Source: Bacillota bacterium (GTDB taxonomy: Bacteria > Bacillota > Bacilli > Paenibacillales > NBRC-103111). Taken from it: DNA of 64,000 nucleotides. The notes beneath the pieces are model-generated. The model was not told the origin of the DNA. It saw nothing but the letters and a program-made list of their open reading frames with translations, and did no database searches. Positions 41,616 through 51,224 of this stretch are shown here, in pieces. The first letter of the stretch is position 1; the number at the start of each line of letters is the position of its first letter. The stretch covers positions 186,001 to 250,000 of the forward strand of contig JAEWIS010000023.1 in the NCBI GenBank assembly GCA_023386955.1. Reading direction: 5' to 3'. The position numbers were made by a program, and so were the translations under genes.

Positions 41616-42004
41616 TTAGTAATTTTGTGCTTGCCGCTTATGTTCTTACAACAGAAAAGGGAATGACTTTTTTGGTAATGGAATCCTAGTATGAATGAGG
41701 AATAAAAGAAATTGGAACAAGATTAGCACAAATGATAATGCAAATCTAGCAAGCAGGCCACCTAATACTTGGTTTGCTTGCTTTTGTATTTATGAAGGGT
41801 TCTCAAAGTATACATTTATCATAATAGTTCAAATGTATAATTAAATGAAAACATGTTACTTTAAATAAAGGGCCTCGAGAATCATCCTGATAGGACTCAC
41901 AATATGTATCTTTGTATATTTGTTTGCGCTTACTTGAATTAAGGATAGTGGTATCCATCTGTAATAAGGATATCAACAAAGCTACGAACGGTAGGGGACG
42001 AAAT
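41616..42004. other. Gap holding a terminator and a 17-bp direct repeat
   Basis: Contains a terminator at 41749-41785 and ATGAAAACATGTTACTT at 41845-41861, identical to 28827-28843 just left of attC-like site A. The open frame before the DUF6259 gene (from 41912) has no ribosome site. No other feature seen. Confidence 0.5.
41749..41785 (+). terminator. Rho-independent terminator
   Basis: GCAAGC (41749-41754) with GCTTGC (41776-41781), inner CCA/TGG, then TTTT. Confidence 0.7.
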
Positions 42005-44221
42005 ATGATTATTCATCATCAAACAGGGCTATCAATGACAATAAGTGATTTAAATGGAACACTTTTGTCCATAAGTAATGGTAAAAAAGAATTCATTTTA
42101 ATGAACGAGAAAGGTGGTTCTCTTTTCACCATTCGTTTAAGAGATGCGATTGGAAAATTTATTGATATAACGGCAAAGAACGCTAGTTGCTTCAACATAA
42201 AGAAAATTTTGGAGGATGCGCAGACCAGGGTGGAAATGGTCTTCTCGGATTTTGACTACCATGATATTCATGTAAAGGTAGAGGTAAGATTCACAGATGA
42301 TCGCCCTTTTAGCTATTGGAGGCTGGCGGTTGAGAATCACACGGATTTGGTTATAGAATGGATTGAATTTCCCGAAATTGTAGTGCCCAATGATCTTCCA
42401 GCAGCGGGAGGCTCTGCCACCATTCTGTGGCCAGCGATGGAGGGGGCTTTAATTCAGGATGCAACATTTCGTGATGAAAATTGGGTGAAATATAGTCCCG
42501 TGGAATATCCCAATAAAGGCTTTGACGGATATTATCCGGGCCCTTGCCCTATACAAATGATGGCTTATTATGATGATCATGAAGGATTATATATAGCTGC
42601 GCATGACGGAAATTTTAATGTAAAGTCAATAGAGTATTATCCACATAATGATGGAATCAAGTTAGAATTCCGGTTGTTTCCCGGCGTAGGGCAAGGCAGT
42701 TATGAAATGGATTATGATATGGTGCTTGGAATGTTTAATGGAGATTGGCATGACGCTGCGGAAATTTACAGAGATTGGCGCGAAGGAAGTATAGGAGCGA
42801 AACTGAGCAAGCTGGCAAATCGCCTTGATCTTCCACAGTGGCTTGAAGAGTCCCCTGTTACAGTTGTTTATCCTATAAGAGGACAAATGCATATGGGGGA
42901 CATGACTCCCAATGAAGAGTTCTTCCCCTTTATTAATGCGATGCCTATTATGAAAAAACTAGCTAATGAGCTGGACAGCAAGCTTCTGGCGCTGCCCATG
43001 CAATGGGAAGGAACGGCGCCATGGGCTCCTCCCTATGTTTGGCCCCCCCTTGGAGGTGTAGAGAGCTTTGAGCAATTTGTTCAAGCTTTGCATGCCGAGG
43101 GACATTACGTAGGAGTTTACTGTAGTGGAATTGCATGGACTAATCAGAGTGGACTTATACCCGAGTACAACAGGCAGCAGGAGTTTGAAGAGCTAGACCT
43201 GATTAGGGTTATGTGCGATTCTCCTGAAGGTGGTCCCAACTCGAATATCTGCCAGGGTCCCATACGCTCAGGATATGATATGTGCCCATCAAGTGAATTT
43301 GTACACCAAGTGTCGATTGACGAAATCAGGAAAATTGCTGCCAGCGGCTGCGATTATATTCAATTTTTTGATCAGAATCTTGGTGGTGCTTCTTACTTCT
43401 GTTACAGCAAGAATCACGGGCATCCTCCAGTGCCGGGCAAATGGCAGATTCAGGATATGCGGGATTTAATGCAGGAACTGACAGAAGCCGTAAAACCTTT
43501 TGAACGTCAGGTTATCATTGGCTGTGAAGGGGGGGCAGCAGAGCCTTATATGGATTTGCTCCCTTTTAACGACTTACGGTTTGAGATCAACTATATGACG
43601 GGTACCCCTGTGCCGCTCTATGCTTATGTTTATCATGAATATGTAAATAATTTTATGGGAAATCAGAATGGTGCAGGTACAGTAATCAATTTTTCGGCTT
43701 CCCCACTGAATCTATTACAACGAATATCCTATTCTTTCGTTGCTGGTGATATGCTGACGGTGGTTTTGGCTGAACTTGGGCAAATTCATTGGGATTGGTG
43801 TACGCCATGGGAGGGAGATAAGCCAGACCAGTTTAGCACAATGATCCTGATCCGGCATTTGAATGGATGGAGAAGAGGGGAAGGCAAGCCCTTTCTTCAA
43901 CATGGGAAAATGGTAAAGCCATACCCGCTGGAGGGAGTAGGTAATATTCCCATGATGTTGAACAACGGCAAAGCTCTTGCTACACCCGCGTTGCTCACCA
44001 GCAGATGGATCAGTAGTGATGGGCGAAATGCACAGGTAGTTGTGAATTATACAATGGAGGAGCAACAATTTAGCATTAAACCGGCTTTGGATTGTGGTAG
44101 TATACGCGTGTTCCATAATTATGATGCGAAGGGGACTCCCCCCATTCAGGATACACACAGCTTAAGATGCTCCATTCCAGCCTTGTCAGCAATGATGATT
44201 GAATTTCTGAACGAAGATTAG
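42005..44221 (+). CDS. DUF6259-type glycoside hydrolase
   Basis: Cytoplasmic protein of 738 aa. An N-terminal beta-sandwich (about 1-270, LEFRLFPGVGQGSYEMDYDM) leads into a TIM-barrel (about 280-620) with SPVTVVYPIRG, LALPMQWEGTAPWAPPYVWPP, GHYVGVYCSGIAW, CDYIQFFDQNLGG (a likely catalytic Asp) and IIGCEGGAAEPYMDL (a likely Glu). The ending is a small beta domain (VVNYTMEEQQFSIKPALDC). The layout resembles uncharacterised alpha-galactosidase-like DUF6259 proteins; substrate unknown. The ATG at 42005 follows TAGGGGAC; the upstream ATG at 41912 is not supported. The SGNH gene follows after 14 bp, so they form one unit. Confidence 0.65.
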   Translation: MIIHHQTGLSMTISDLNGTLLSISNGKKEFILMNEKGGSLFTIRLRDAIGKFIDITAKNASCFNIKKILEDAQTRVEMVFSDFDYHDIHVKVEVRFTDDRPFSYWRLAVENHTDLVIEWIEFPEIVVPNDLPAAGGSATILWPAMEGALIQDATFRDENWVKYSPVEYPNKGFDGYYPGPCPIQMMAYYDDHEGLYIAAHDGNFNVKSIEYYPHNDGIKLEFRLFPGVGQGSYEMDYDMVLGMFNGDWHDAAEIYRDWREGSIGAKLSKLANRLDLPQWLEESPVTVVYPIRGQMHMGDMTPNEEFFPFINAMPIMKKLANELDSKLLALPMQWEGTAPWAPPYVWPPLGGVESFEQFVQALHAEGHYVGVYCSGIAWTNQSGLIPEYNRQQEFEELDLIRVMCDSPEGGPNSNICQGPIRSGYDMCPSSEFVHQVSIDEIRKIAASGCDYIQFFDQNLGGASYFCYSKNHGHPPVPGKWQIQDMRDLMQELTEAVKPFERQVIIGCEGGAAEPYMDLLPFNDLRFEINYMTGTPVPLYAYVYHEYVNNFMGNQNGAGTVINFSASPLNLLQRISYSFVAGDMLTVVLAELGQIHWDWCTPWEGDKPDQFSTMILIRHLNGWRRGEGKPFLQHGKMVKPYPLEGVGNIPMMLNNGKALATPALLTSRWISSDGRNAQVVVNYTMEEQQFSIKPALDCGSIRVFHNYDAKGTPPIQDTHSLRCSIPALSAMMIEFLNED

Positions 44222-44235
44222 AGAGGATGTAACCT

Positions 44236-44850
44236 ATGGATGAGAAAAGGATCGAAAGAGTCTTATTTGTGGGAAATAGCATTACCAAACACCCGATAGC
44301 GCCTGAACTGGGCTGGTTCGGAGAATGGGGGATGGCCGCCAGCTCCGAAGAGAAGGATTATGTTCATCTCCTGATGAGAGAGATTCATAACTATTATCCT
44401 AAGGCAAATTATCAAAGCGTTTATGCTGCTGCATTTGAAAGAAGCTACTGGGACTATGATCTTGTTCGGTTGAAGGAACTGCGTCAGTTTGAGCCAGATC
44501 TAATTATTATGAAGATCGGTGAAAATGTAAATGATGTAGAGTGCGTAGAGAGGAACTTCCAGCATTATTTTTTGCGGCTTATTGACTATCTTAACCCCAC
44601 AGACAGTGCTGCCGTTATTATTGTAAATGGCTTTTGGGCAAACAAATATATTAATGAAAAAATTAGGATGGCCGCTGAAAAAAGAAGATTAGCTTTTGTC
44701 GATTTAAGCAGCTTGCATGGTCAGAATATATATATGGCTAAAGACCAATTTGAGAATGAGGGGGTAGGGCTTCACCCTTCTGACGTAGGAATGGAAGAAA
44801 TAGCACACTTGATTTGGAAAGAAATAGTGAGTTTATATGAATTAAATTGA
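44236..44850 (+). CDS. SGNH/GDSL-family hydrolase (probable carbohydrate esterase)
   Basis: Protein of 204 aa with block I VLFVGNSITKH (Ser in the GNS variant, about residues 11-20), block III KIGENVND (Gly-x-Asn) and block V LHPSDVGMEEIAHLIW (Asp/Ser-x-x-His replaced by HPSD, His about 180). Likely removes acetyl or other ester groups from a polysaccharide or oligosaccharide. No signal peptide. GAGAGG lies before the ATG. It forms a unit with the preceding glycosidase gene and is followed by a large stem-loop. Confidence 0.78.
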   Translation: MDEKRIERVLFVGNSITKHPIAPELGWFGEWGMAASSEEKDYVHLLMREIHNYYPKANYQSVYAAAFERSYWDYDLVRLKELRQFEPDLIIMKIGENVNDVECVERNFQHYFLRLIDYLNPTDSAAVIIVNGFWANKYINEKIRMAAEKRRLAFVDLSSLHGQNIYMAKDQFENEGVGLHPSDVGMEEIAHLIWKEIVSLYELN

Positions 44851-44864
44851 ACAAGATATATATC

Positions 44865-44903
44865 GAATAGGACCCGGATGATAATTACATCTAGGTCCTA
44901 TTC
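44865..44903 (+). terminator. Stem-loop after the esterase gene, probable terminator
   Basis: GAATAGGACC (44865-44874) pairs perfectly with GGTCCTATTC (44894-44903), inner GATG/CATC. There is no clear T run after it, so attenuation or RNA protection is also possible. Confidence 0.5.
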
Positions 44904-45004
44904 AACTCATTTGAGCTTCTACAAGGAGCTCAAGAAAGAGGTTGTATTTCTCAAAAAACGACGTTAACATATTAATTATGAAGCAATATTTTGGAGGAAT
45001 GCTC

Positions 45005-46738
45005 TTGAAGCAACTAAAACCTAACTCAATCTTGTCACGTCTGCTTCTAAGTTTTCTTCTGATTGTAATACCTGTCGTATCCATAGGAATAGTTATGATT
45101 GTTTGGGAAAAGCATGCCATTCGAATACAGATTGAACAATCAGCAATGGACAATGTTTCATTTTTGCAAACTAACTTTGAAAATGAAATCGAGAATATAA
45201 ATTTGTTGCAATATAATCTTCTTGGAGACAATGGTCTTAACGAATTGGTTACTCAATTTGACTCACTATCAACATCAGATTTTTATTCTCGTATTCGGAC
45301 CATTCGTCAACGTCTGCAGGTAGTGGTGAATAGTAGTAACTACATTGAAAATGTAACTGTTTACATGCCGGGAATGGGTCATATCATTTCCGCAAAAAAC
45401 GGTTTTTTACCTATTAATGAAACCGAATACAATCGTTTTTATCAGTCTCAACTTAGAAGTAAGTATCCAATTGTAATTGATGAAACTGGTATATATGTTA
45501 CTTCCCTTTTTCCGCTTAGGGTAGAGTCAAAGGAGCCACCATTATATTTTGTTAAGGCTGATCTTTCCGTTAATAAAATCAAAGGTTACCTTGGAAAATT
45601 CAATAAATACAGTACCAGCAATACCGCTCTTTATAATTATTCTTCAGGTAGTTGGATTTTGAGTTCCCAAAGCAATATGGATAGCGAAAGTTTAGAAATG
45701 TCCAATATTGTTAATTTGGAAGCAAAGGGCTCAAAAAGACTAATTCGGATGTTCGATCAGAATTTTTATGTTGGTTCAGCTTATTCCGAGTATCTTAATC
45801 TTTCGTTTTATCACTTTATCCCAATCGAAGAAATATTCAAAATACCTAATAAATACACCAAAATATTGTGGATCTATGGTGTCTTTTCCGTGCTAATTAT
45901 GCTCATTTATTTGCTATTCATTAATCGGTTAGTGCGATATCCGATTAATGCTTTACTTAGAGCTTTTAGGAAAGTAGAAGAGGGAGATCTGGGGGTACGT
46001 TTGCATATTAAAGCTGCCCAGGAGTTTAATGATCTGTTTAAGGGCTTTAACATTATGGCAAAGCAACTAAATGAACTTATTGATAAAATTTATAAACAGG
46101 AGTTGTATGCAAAAAAAACGGAGTTGAAGCAGTTACAATCGCAAATAAATCCTCATTTCCTGTACAATAGTTTTTTTATTTTACGACGAATGATCAAGCG
46201 CCGAGATGTTGAGGGAGCAGATGAACTCAGCTCATACCTGGGAAACTATTTTCAATATATTACTCGGAATGCCTCGGATGAGGTGCCATTGTACAATGAG
46301 TTCGAACATGCGAGGAGTTATATTCAAATCCAACAGGTGCGTTATGTTGAACGTTTCTCTATCGAAATTGGTAAATTACCTGAGAAATACGTTAATTTTC
46401 TGGTGCCGCGAATTATCTTACAGCCAATAGTTGAAAATGCCATCGAACATGGACTAAAAGCTGAGCTTAAAGAAGGAACTGTGAGTATACAATTTGAGAG
46501 CAGGAATACAGGACTGATAATTACTGTGGAGGATAGTGGCAGTAAATTAAGTGATGATGATATTCTTAATCTGCAGAAGATTTTGTCTTCAGATGATGAA
46601 AGTTTAGAAACAACCGGAATTATTAATGTACATCGAAGAATCAAACTTAAGTATGAGAAGGGTAGTGGGCTCTGGGTATCCAGAAGCGGTTTAGGAGGTT
46701 TACGTGTGGAGATGAGAATTATCGTGGCAACCTCGTAA
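45005..46738 (+). CDS. Sensor histidine kinase, YesM/LytS-type
   Basis: Membrane sensor of 577 aa: first helix ILSRLLLSFLLIVIPVVSIG (about 10-30), an extracellular dCache-like domain (about 45-280), second helix ILWIYGVFSVLIMLIYLLFI (about 290-310), HAMP (RYPINALLRAFRKVEEGDLGVRL), His_kinase QLQSQINPHFLYNSFFILRR (phospho-acceptor His in NPHFLYN) and an HATPase domain with ILQPIVENAIEHGLK (N box) and VEDSG (G1). A TTG at 45005 lies 7 nt after GGAGG; the ATG at 44999 is only 1 nt from it, so TTG is preferred. Pairs with the following AraC-type regulator; the ligand is presumably a sugar or a binding protein. Confidence 0.87.
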   Translation: MKQLKPNSILSRLLLSFLLIVIPVVSIGIVMIVWEKHAIRIQIEQSAMDNVSFLQTNFENEIENINLLQYNLLGDNGLNELVTQFDSLSTSDFYSRIRTIRQRLQVVVNSSNYIENVTVYMPGMGHIISAKNGFLPINETEYNRFYQSQLRSKYPIVIDETGIYVTSLFPLRVESKEPPLYFVKADLSVNKIKGYLGKFNKYSTSNTALYNYSSGSWILSSQSNMDSESLEMSNIVNLEAKGSKRLIRMFDQNFYVGSAYSEYLNLSFYHFIPIEEIFKIPNKYTKILWIYGVFSVLIMLIYLLFINRLVRYPINALLRAFRKVEEGDLGVRLHIKAAQEFNDLFKGFNIMAKQLNELIDKIYKQELYAKKTELKQLQSQINPHFLYNSFFILRRMIKRRDVEGADELSSYLGNYFQYITRNASDEVPLYNEFEHARSYIQIQQVRYVERFSIEIGKLPEKYVNFLVPRIILQPIVENAIEHGLKAELKEGTVSIQFESRNTGLIITVEDSGSKLSDDDILNLQKILSSDDESLETTGIINVHRRIKLKYEKGSGLWVSRSGLGGLRVEMRIIVATS

Positions 46739-46775
46739 AGAGGTTGTAATTCTAAAGAAAAGAAAGGGGATCACC

Positions 46776-48452
46776 ATGTACAAAACGCTTATTGTAGACG
46801 ATGAAGCTTACGTGGTGGATTATTTGATTGAATTGCTAGAGGGCAAAGACCGATATGAAATGGATATATACAGTGCCCGAACAGTTGGCGAGGCGTTACT
46901 TTGGCTCGAACGTACTAAAATAGATATTATTATCACTGATATCCGTATGCCCGGTATGAGTGGTATTGAACTTGCTGAGAGAGTCAAACTGACTTGGCCT
47001 CAATGCAAGGTTATCATTTTAAGTGCCCATGCGGAGTTTAACTATGCATTCGAAGCCATCAAGAATAATGTAATTGGGTACATTCTGAAAACAGAAGACG
47101 ATGAACGAATTCTTGAGGAGGTTGACAGGGCGGTAAGGCTCATTGGGGAAGAAATGAAAAGTGAAGAATTGTTAGACCAAACGAAAAAGTATGTGGAAGA
47201 TTCCTTTTCTATCATACGCAAGGATCTCTTGCTTAGATTGCTGAAGGAGGAAGATGCAATTTTTCATACACTATTCGATGAGCTTCAAACTGTCGGTTGT
47301 AAGTTGTCAGTTGATAGGAAATTTATTCTATTTGCAGGTAGGATGGAGAACAATTTAAACATAGGAGTAATAGATAGATTCACTCGAACTGGTTTACTGT
47401 GTAATTTTGTGTATAAATATTTTTCTCCTAACTACTACTGTGAATACATTGAATATGCACAAGATAAATTTATGTGGTTGCTGCAGCCTAAAGAGGTTTC
47501 ACAGGAAATAAACGAAGAGGAAATGAATAGAGAAAAATGGCATGTTTTTTTTGAAGGGATATTAGATACAATTCAACAGGCCTTTATGGCTAGTTGTGGC
47601 ACTTGCATCTCGTTTGCTTTAAATGGGGAATGGTTAAAAGTGTCACAACTATCGGGAATGTTTCGGTACTTAGATTATGTGCTGAAGCAGCACCATTCTG
47701 ACAATGTAGGGTTTGTGGTCACGGATTTTGGTATGACATTTACTGAGATAGAGCCCCAGGATTATTCCCTTAAGCAAATGATATTTTTCATCGTTGAAAA
47801 ACTGCGGGTTGACCTTGAGAATGGAAATCAAAGTGCATTTATGGAGGGGTTGGATCGTGTTTGTTCGAAGCTTGGTGAATTTAGCAGTTTGAGAAATACA
47901 ATGGCTTGGGAAATCTATAATTCCGTGGCTGGAGTAATCATTTCCTTTATGAATCAACGAAATTTGGTAGGAAAAGTTTCGGAAAAAATTGGTATTCAAG
48001 TATTATTAAGTCCTCAATTGGCAGATGGATGGATCGGGGTTGCTAAGTTCTTTCGTCATATATCAGAAGTTATTTTTGCTATACAGGATGAACACCAAAG
48101 AAGTACATCTAACAATATTATACAGTTTCTAAAACATTATATAGATGAACATATTACGCAAGATGTTTCACTTGTCAAGCTATCGGAGGTAACTGGATAC
48201 AGCAATGCGTATTTGTCTAAGATTTTCAAAAAGAAAACTGGTGAATCAATCAATGATTATATCACAAGAAAGAAAATCGAGTTGATTAAAGAACTTATGA
48301 AAGATGAGCATCTAACCATTGGGGAGATTGCAAACAAAGCAGGCTTTGAGTATAGGACATATTTTAACAGGTTTGTCAATAAGCAAACAGGAATGCCTCC
48401 ACATGAATGGAGAAGGAATATCCTGATTCGATCTAAAAAAGAAGGTCAGTAG
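46776..48452 (+). CDS. Response regulator, YesN/AraC-type
   Basis: Cytoplasmic regulator of 558 aa. Receiver domain at the N-terminus (1-120) with the acid pair VDDEAYV, phospho-Asp in IITDIRMPGMSG (about residue 55) and Thr/Lys contacts (ILSAHAEF, YILKTEDD); a long middle region; then an AraC double HTH (about 455-550: VSLVKLSEVTGYSNAYLSKIF and LTIGEIANKAGFEYRTYFNRFV). It starts 37 bp after the kinase gene with GAAAGGGG upstream, an evident two-component pair. Likely activates the Lpl-type operon that starts at 48567. Confidence 0.9.
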   Translation: MYKTLIVDDEAYVVDYLIELLEGKDRYEMDIYSARTVGEALLWLERTKIDIIITDIRMPGMSGIELAERVKLTWPQCKVIILSAHAEFNYAFEAIKNNVIGYILKTEDDERILEEVDRAVRLIGEEMKSEELLDQTKKYVEDSFSIIRKDLLLRLLKEEDAIFHTLFDELQTVGCKLSVDRKFILFAGRMENNLNIGVIDRFTRTGLLCNFVYKYFSPNYYCEYIEYAQDKFMWLLQPKEVSQEINEEEMNREKWHVFFEGILDTIQQAFMASCGTCISFALNGEWLKVSQLSGMFRYLDYVLKQHHSDNVGFVVTDFGMTFTEIEPQDYSLKQMIFFIVEKLRVDLENGNQSAFMEGLDRVCSKLGEFSSLRNTMAWEIYNSVAGVIISFMNQRNLVGKVSEKIGIQVLLSPQLADGWIGVAKFFRHISEVIFAIQDEHQRSTSNNIIQFLKHYIDEHITQDVSLVKLSEVTGYSNAYLSKIFKKKTGESINDYITRKKIELIKELMKDEHLTIGEIANKAGFEYRTYFNRFVNKQTGMPPHEWRRNILIRSKKEGQ

Positions 48453-48566
48453 ATTTTAGTGGATTGAATAGTATACATGAGCCATGATTGTTGAATTGTT
48501 GGGCTGATTTGTTCATGTTACCATGGTTTCAGAGGCCTCAAGAAATACTAGGGAGGAAAAAGAACA

Positions 48567-50234
48567 ATGATGAAAAAGAAGAAAAAGGCACTTTTATTTT
48601 TTTTGTGTGCTATGGTAACGCTTACAGCATGTGCTAAAGACGATGCAGCCCCTTCACCCAACTCGTCACCTGATTCATCACCAGTGAAAGCAGATCCATT
48701 CGGAAAATATGATCAACTGGTAACCTTGACGGCGGCAAGGGAACTGGATTCGGGAACTAAATTTAATCCCAGCAATCCCGAACAAAAATCTATCCAGGAA
48801 AACGTTTGGCAAACCGCATACAAGGATTATCTGAACATCAACATCAACTACATCTGGACTCCCGCCCCCGCCGAGTATAATACCAAATGGAATACGGCGA
48901 TTGCTTCCAACAATATTCCGGACATCGCCCCAGTTGACGCCACCATATATAAGCAACTGCTGGAAGCGGGGCTTGTGGAGGACATGACGGATTATTTCGA
49001 AGCATACGCTAGCGATCTTTATAAGCAATATGTCAAGGATGATGGCGGGATCACAATGAATTTCATGAAAACAAACGGACGCTTGTACGGCTTGCCCATC
49101 ACCGGAACCCAGCCTGACGACAGCAATCTGCTGTGGATTCGCAAGGACTGGTTGGATAAAGTAGGGCTGCCGGAGCCGAAAACGATGGATGAGTTGTATA
49201 AGGTTGCAAAGGCCTTTGTGGATGCCAAGTTGGGTGGCAAGGATACGTATGGAATAAGCGCCAACGACACCATAGATACCTACTCCAGCAGTCTGGTCGG
49301 CTTCTTGAATGGTTTTGGAGCGTATTACAACATTTGGATCAAGGACGAGAAAACCGGAAAATTGGCATATAGCACAATTCAACCGGAGACCAGAACCGCT
49401 TTATTGAAGCTTCAGGAGATGTACAAACAGGGCTTGATTCGCAAGGACTTCGCAGCAATTAAGTATGAAACCGCAGTTGAAGATGTGGTATCCGGCAAAG
49501 TCGGTATCGAGTTCGGCAAATACGGCTCGTCACTGGGAGAAATTCAAAATAATTTGGCAGCGAATCCAAGTGCGAAGTGGAAGGTGCTAGAGATTCCAAC
49601 GAATACCGGATCGCCCGTAATTGTACAAGGCTCGGCTACCCCTAGCAGATATCTGTTTGTAAAAAAAGGGATTAAGCATCCTGAGGCTGCAGTGAAAATT
49701 GAAAATCTGAATGCCTCGCTAATAACGTTCCCGGAATATAAACCCGAGAAATATAGCCTGTCTACCGACGGCATTTCCCTTGCCGCGTATAAGTTTGCGC
49801 CGATTAATCCTCCTTGGAAAGGCTTCTCCGCTTATAAAGAAGTATCGACAGCCCTTACTAGCGGAGATGCATCCAAATTGAGTACTGTCAACGGGGCAAA
49901 GATTTATTACGATAAAATTAAACAGGCTGGAAGTGGAGCCACCAAGGCGGCAAGCGAAGCCTATAACTTAATTTTTGGAAATGAAAGTGCCTTCAAGGTG
50001 ATTGAGCAATTGCGGGAGAGCAACCGTATTAAGGTTGACGCTGCCCAAACATTGCCGACGAAAACCCAAAGCTATTTGGGAGACAGCCTGAAGACGCCTC
50101 TTGATACGGCAATGTTGGCCGTGATAATGGGCGATGATATTAACGTATTTGATAAAGCAGTAACCGCTTGGAAGAATGGCGGTGGCGATACTATTACTAA
50201 TGAACTGAACAAGTGGTACGATACTACGAAGTGA
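48567..50234 (+). CDS. Extracellular sugar-binding lipoprotein (LplA-type)
   Basis: Solute-binding protein of an ABC importer, 555 aa. Lipoprotein signal LLFFLCAMVTLTACAKDD (Cys near residue 22), a Ser/Pro/Asp linker, then the type 1 substrate-binding fold with NININYIWTPAPAEYNTKWN, NNIPDIAPVD and the conserved TNGRLYGLPI...LLWIRKDWLDKVGLPEPKTMDE found in LplA-like family members. GGGAGG precedes the ATG (start at the first of two Met). The substrate cannot be named; most relatives bind oligosaccharides of plant cell walls. First gene of a run that reaches 58884. Confidence 0.88.
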   Translation: MMKKKKKALLFFLCAMVTLTACAKDDAAPSPNSSPDSSPVKADPFGKYDQLVTLTAARELDSGTKFNPSNPEQKSIQENVWQTAYKDYLNININYIWTPAPAEYNTKWNTAIASNNIPDIAPVDATIYKQLLEAGLVEDMTDYFEAYASDLYKQYVKDDGGITMNFMKTNGRLYGLPITGTQPDDSNLLWIRKDWLDKVGLPEPKTMDELYKVAKAFVDAKLGGKDTYGISANDTIDTYSSSLVGFLNGFGAYYNIWIKDEKTGKLAYSTIQPETRTALLKLQEMYKQGLIRKDFAAIKYETAVEDVVSGKVGIEFGKYGSSLGEIQNNLAANPSAKWKVLEIPTNTGSPVIVQGSATPSRYLFVKKGIKHPEAAVKIENLNASLITFPEYKPEKYSLSTDGISLAAYKFAPINPPWKGFSAYKEVSTALTSGDASKLSTVNGAKIYYDKIKQAGSGATKAASEAYNLIFGNESAFKVIEQLRESNRIKVDAAQTLPTKTQSYLGDSLKTPLDTAMLAVIMGDDINVFDKAVTAWKNGGGDTITNELNKWYDTTK

Positions 50235-50313
50235 CGGTAACTTGGCCATTCTGCCTGACCGTAATCATGAAACCGCCGGTCAGGCAGAAGCAATTTGAAG
50301 GGAGTCTATAAGC

Positions 50314-51207
50314 ATGAAGGCGCTAAAACGAGATTACCTGCTGCATATGATGCTGTTGCCCTCTGTAATTATTTTATTTATTTATCACTATATCCCTATT
50401 TTCGGAAGCTCTATTGCTTTTCTTGATTACAAAACGTATCTGGGTATCCTGAAATCAGATTTTGTTGGAATGGATAATTTCATAACCCTGTTTTCTACAC
50501 CAGGGTTTGGTCAGGCGTTGTATAATACTATCTTTATCGCTTTGTGGAAGATTGTCACCGGTATTGTTGTGCCCGTTATATTTGCTCTCTTGCTCAATGA
50601 GGCACGGCTGACCTTGTTTAAACGTACGGTCCAAACCATTATTTATTTGCCATATTTCATCTCATGGGTACTGTTGGCGGGGATCATAGTGGACATCTTG
50701 TCTCCTACGGCGGGAATTGTGAATGAATTGTTGAAATGGTTCGGCTTCGAGCCGGTCTTCTTCCTGGGTAGCAACAAGTGGTTTCCGACTGTATTGATTA
50801 GTACAAATGTCTGGAAGGAATTCGGGTACGGTACAATTATCTATATGGCAGCCCTAGCTGGTGTAAATCCTGCGCTTTATGAGGCGGCCTTAATTGATGG
50901 AGCCACCCGCTGGAAACAGACGATTCATGTCACACTGCCCTGTATTGCTCCAACGATTGTGCTGCTCACTGTCCTTGGTTTGGGGAATATTCTCAACGCA
51001 GGCTTCGAGCAAATATTCAATCTGATGAATCCAGTTACGATGAAAAGCGGGGACATTATCGATACGGTGGTCTATCGGTTGGCCTTCCAGAATGCCAGAT
51101 TCAGCATTGCAACAGCCGCGGGTTTATTTAAATCGGTCATATCCTGCATTCTTGTCATCGTATCGTATAAGCTTGCTTATCGGTTGACCGGTTATAAAGT
51201 GATTTAG
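50314..51207 (+). CDS. ABC sugar permease, LplB-type
   Basis: Integral membrane protein of 297 aa with six hydrophobic helices (first LLPSVIILFIYHYIPIFG). The EAA loop is EAALIDGATRWKQTIHVTLPCIAPT (about 190-215), the contact for the ATPase. The carbohydrate-transport layout is normal. No ATPase gene is present in the locus, so a shared MsmX-type ATPase encoded elsewhere is expected. GAAGGGAG stands before the ATG; it follows the binding protein by 79 bp. Confidence 0.9.
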   Translation: MKALKRDYLLHMMLLPSVIILFIYHYIPIFGSSIAFLDYKTYLGILKSDFVGMDNFITLFSTPGFGQALYNTIFIALWKIVTGIVVPVIFALLLNEARLTLFKRTVQTIIYLPYFISWVLLAGIIVDILSPTAGIVNELLKWFGFEPVFFLGSNKWFPTVLISTNVWKEFGYGTIIYMAALAGVNPALYEAALIDGATRWKQTIHVTLPCIAPTIVLLTVLGLGNILNAGFEQIFNLMNPVTMKSGDIIDTVVYRLAFQNARFSIATAAGLFKSVISCILVIVSYKLAYRLTGYKVI

Positions 51208-51224
51208 GAGAGGAAAGAGAAGCC

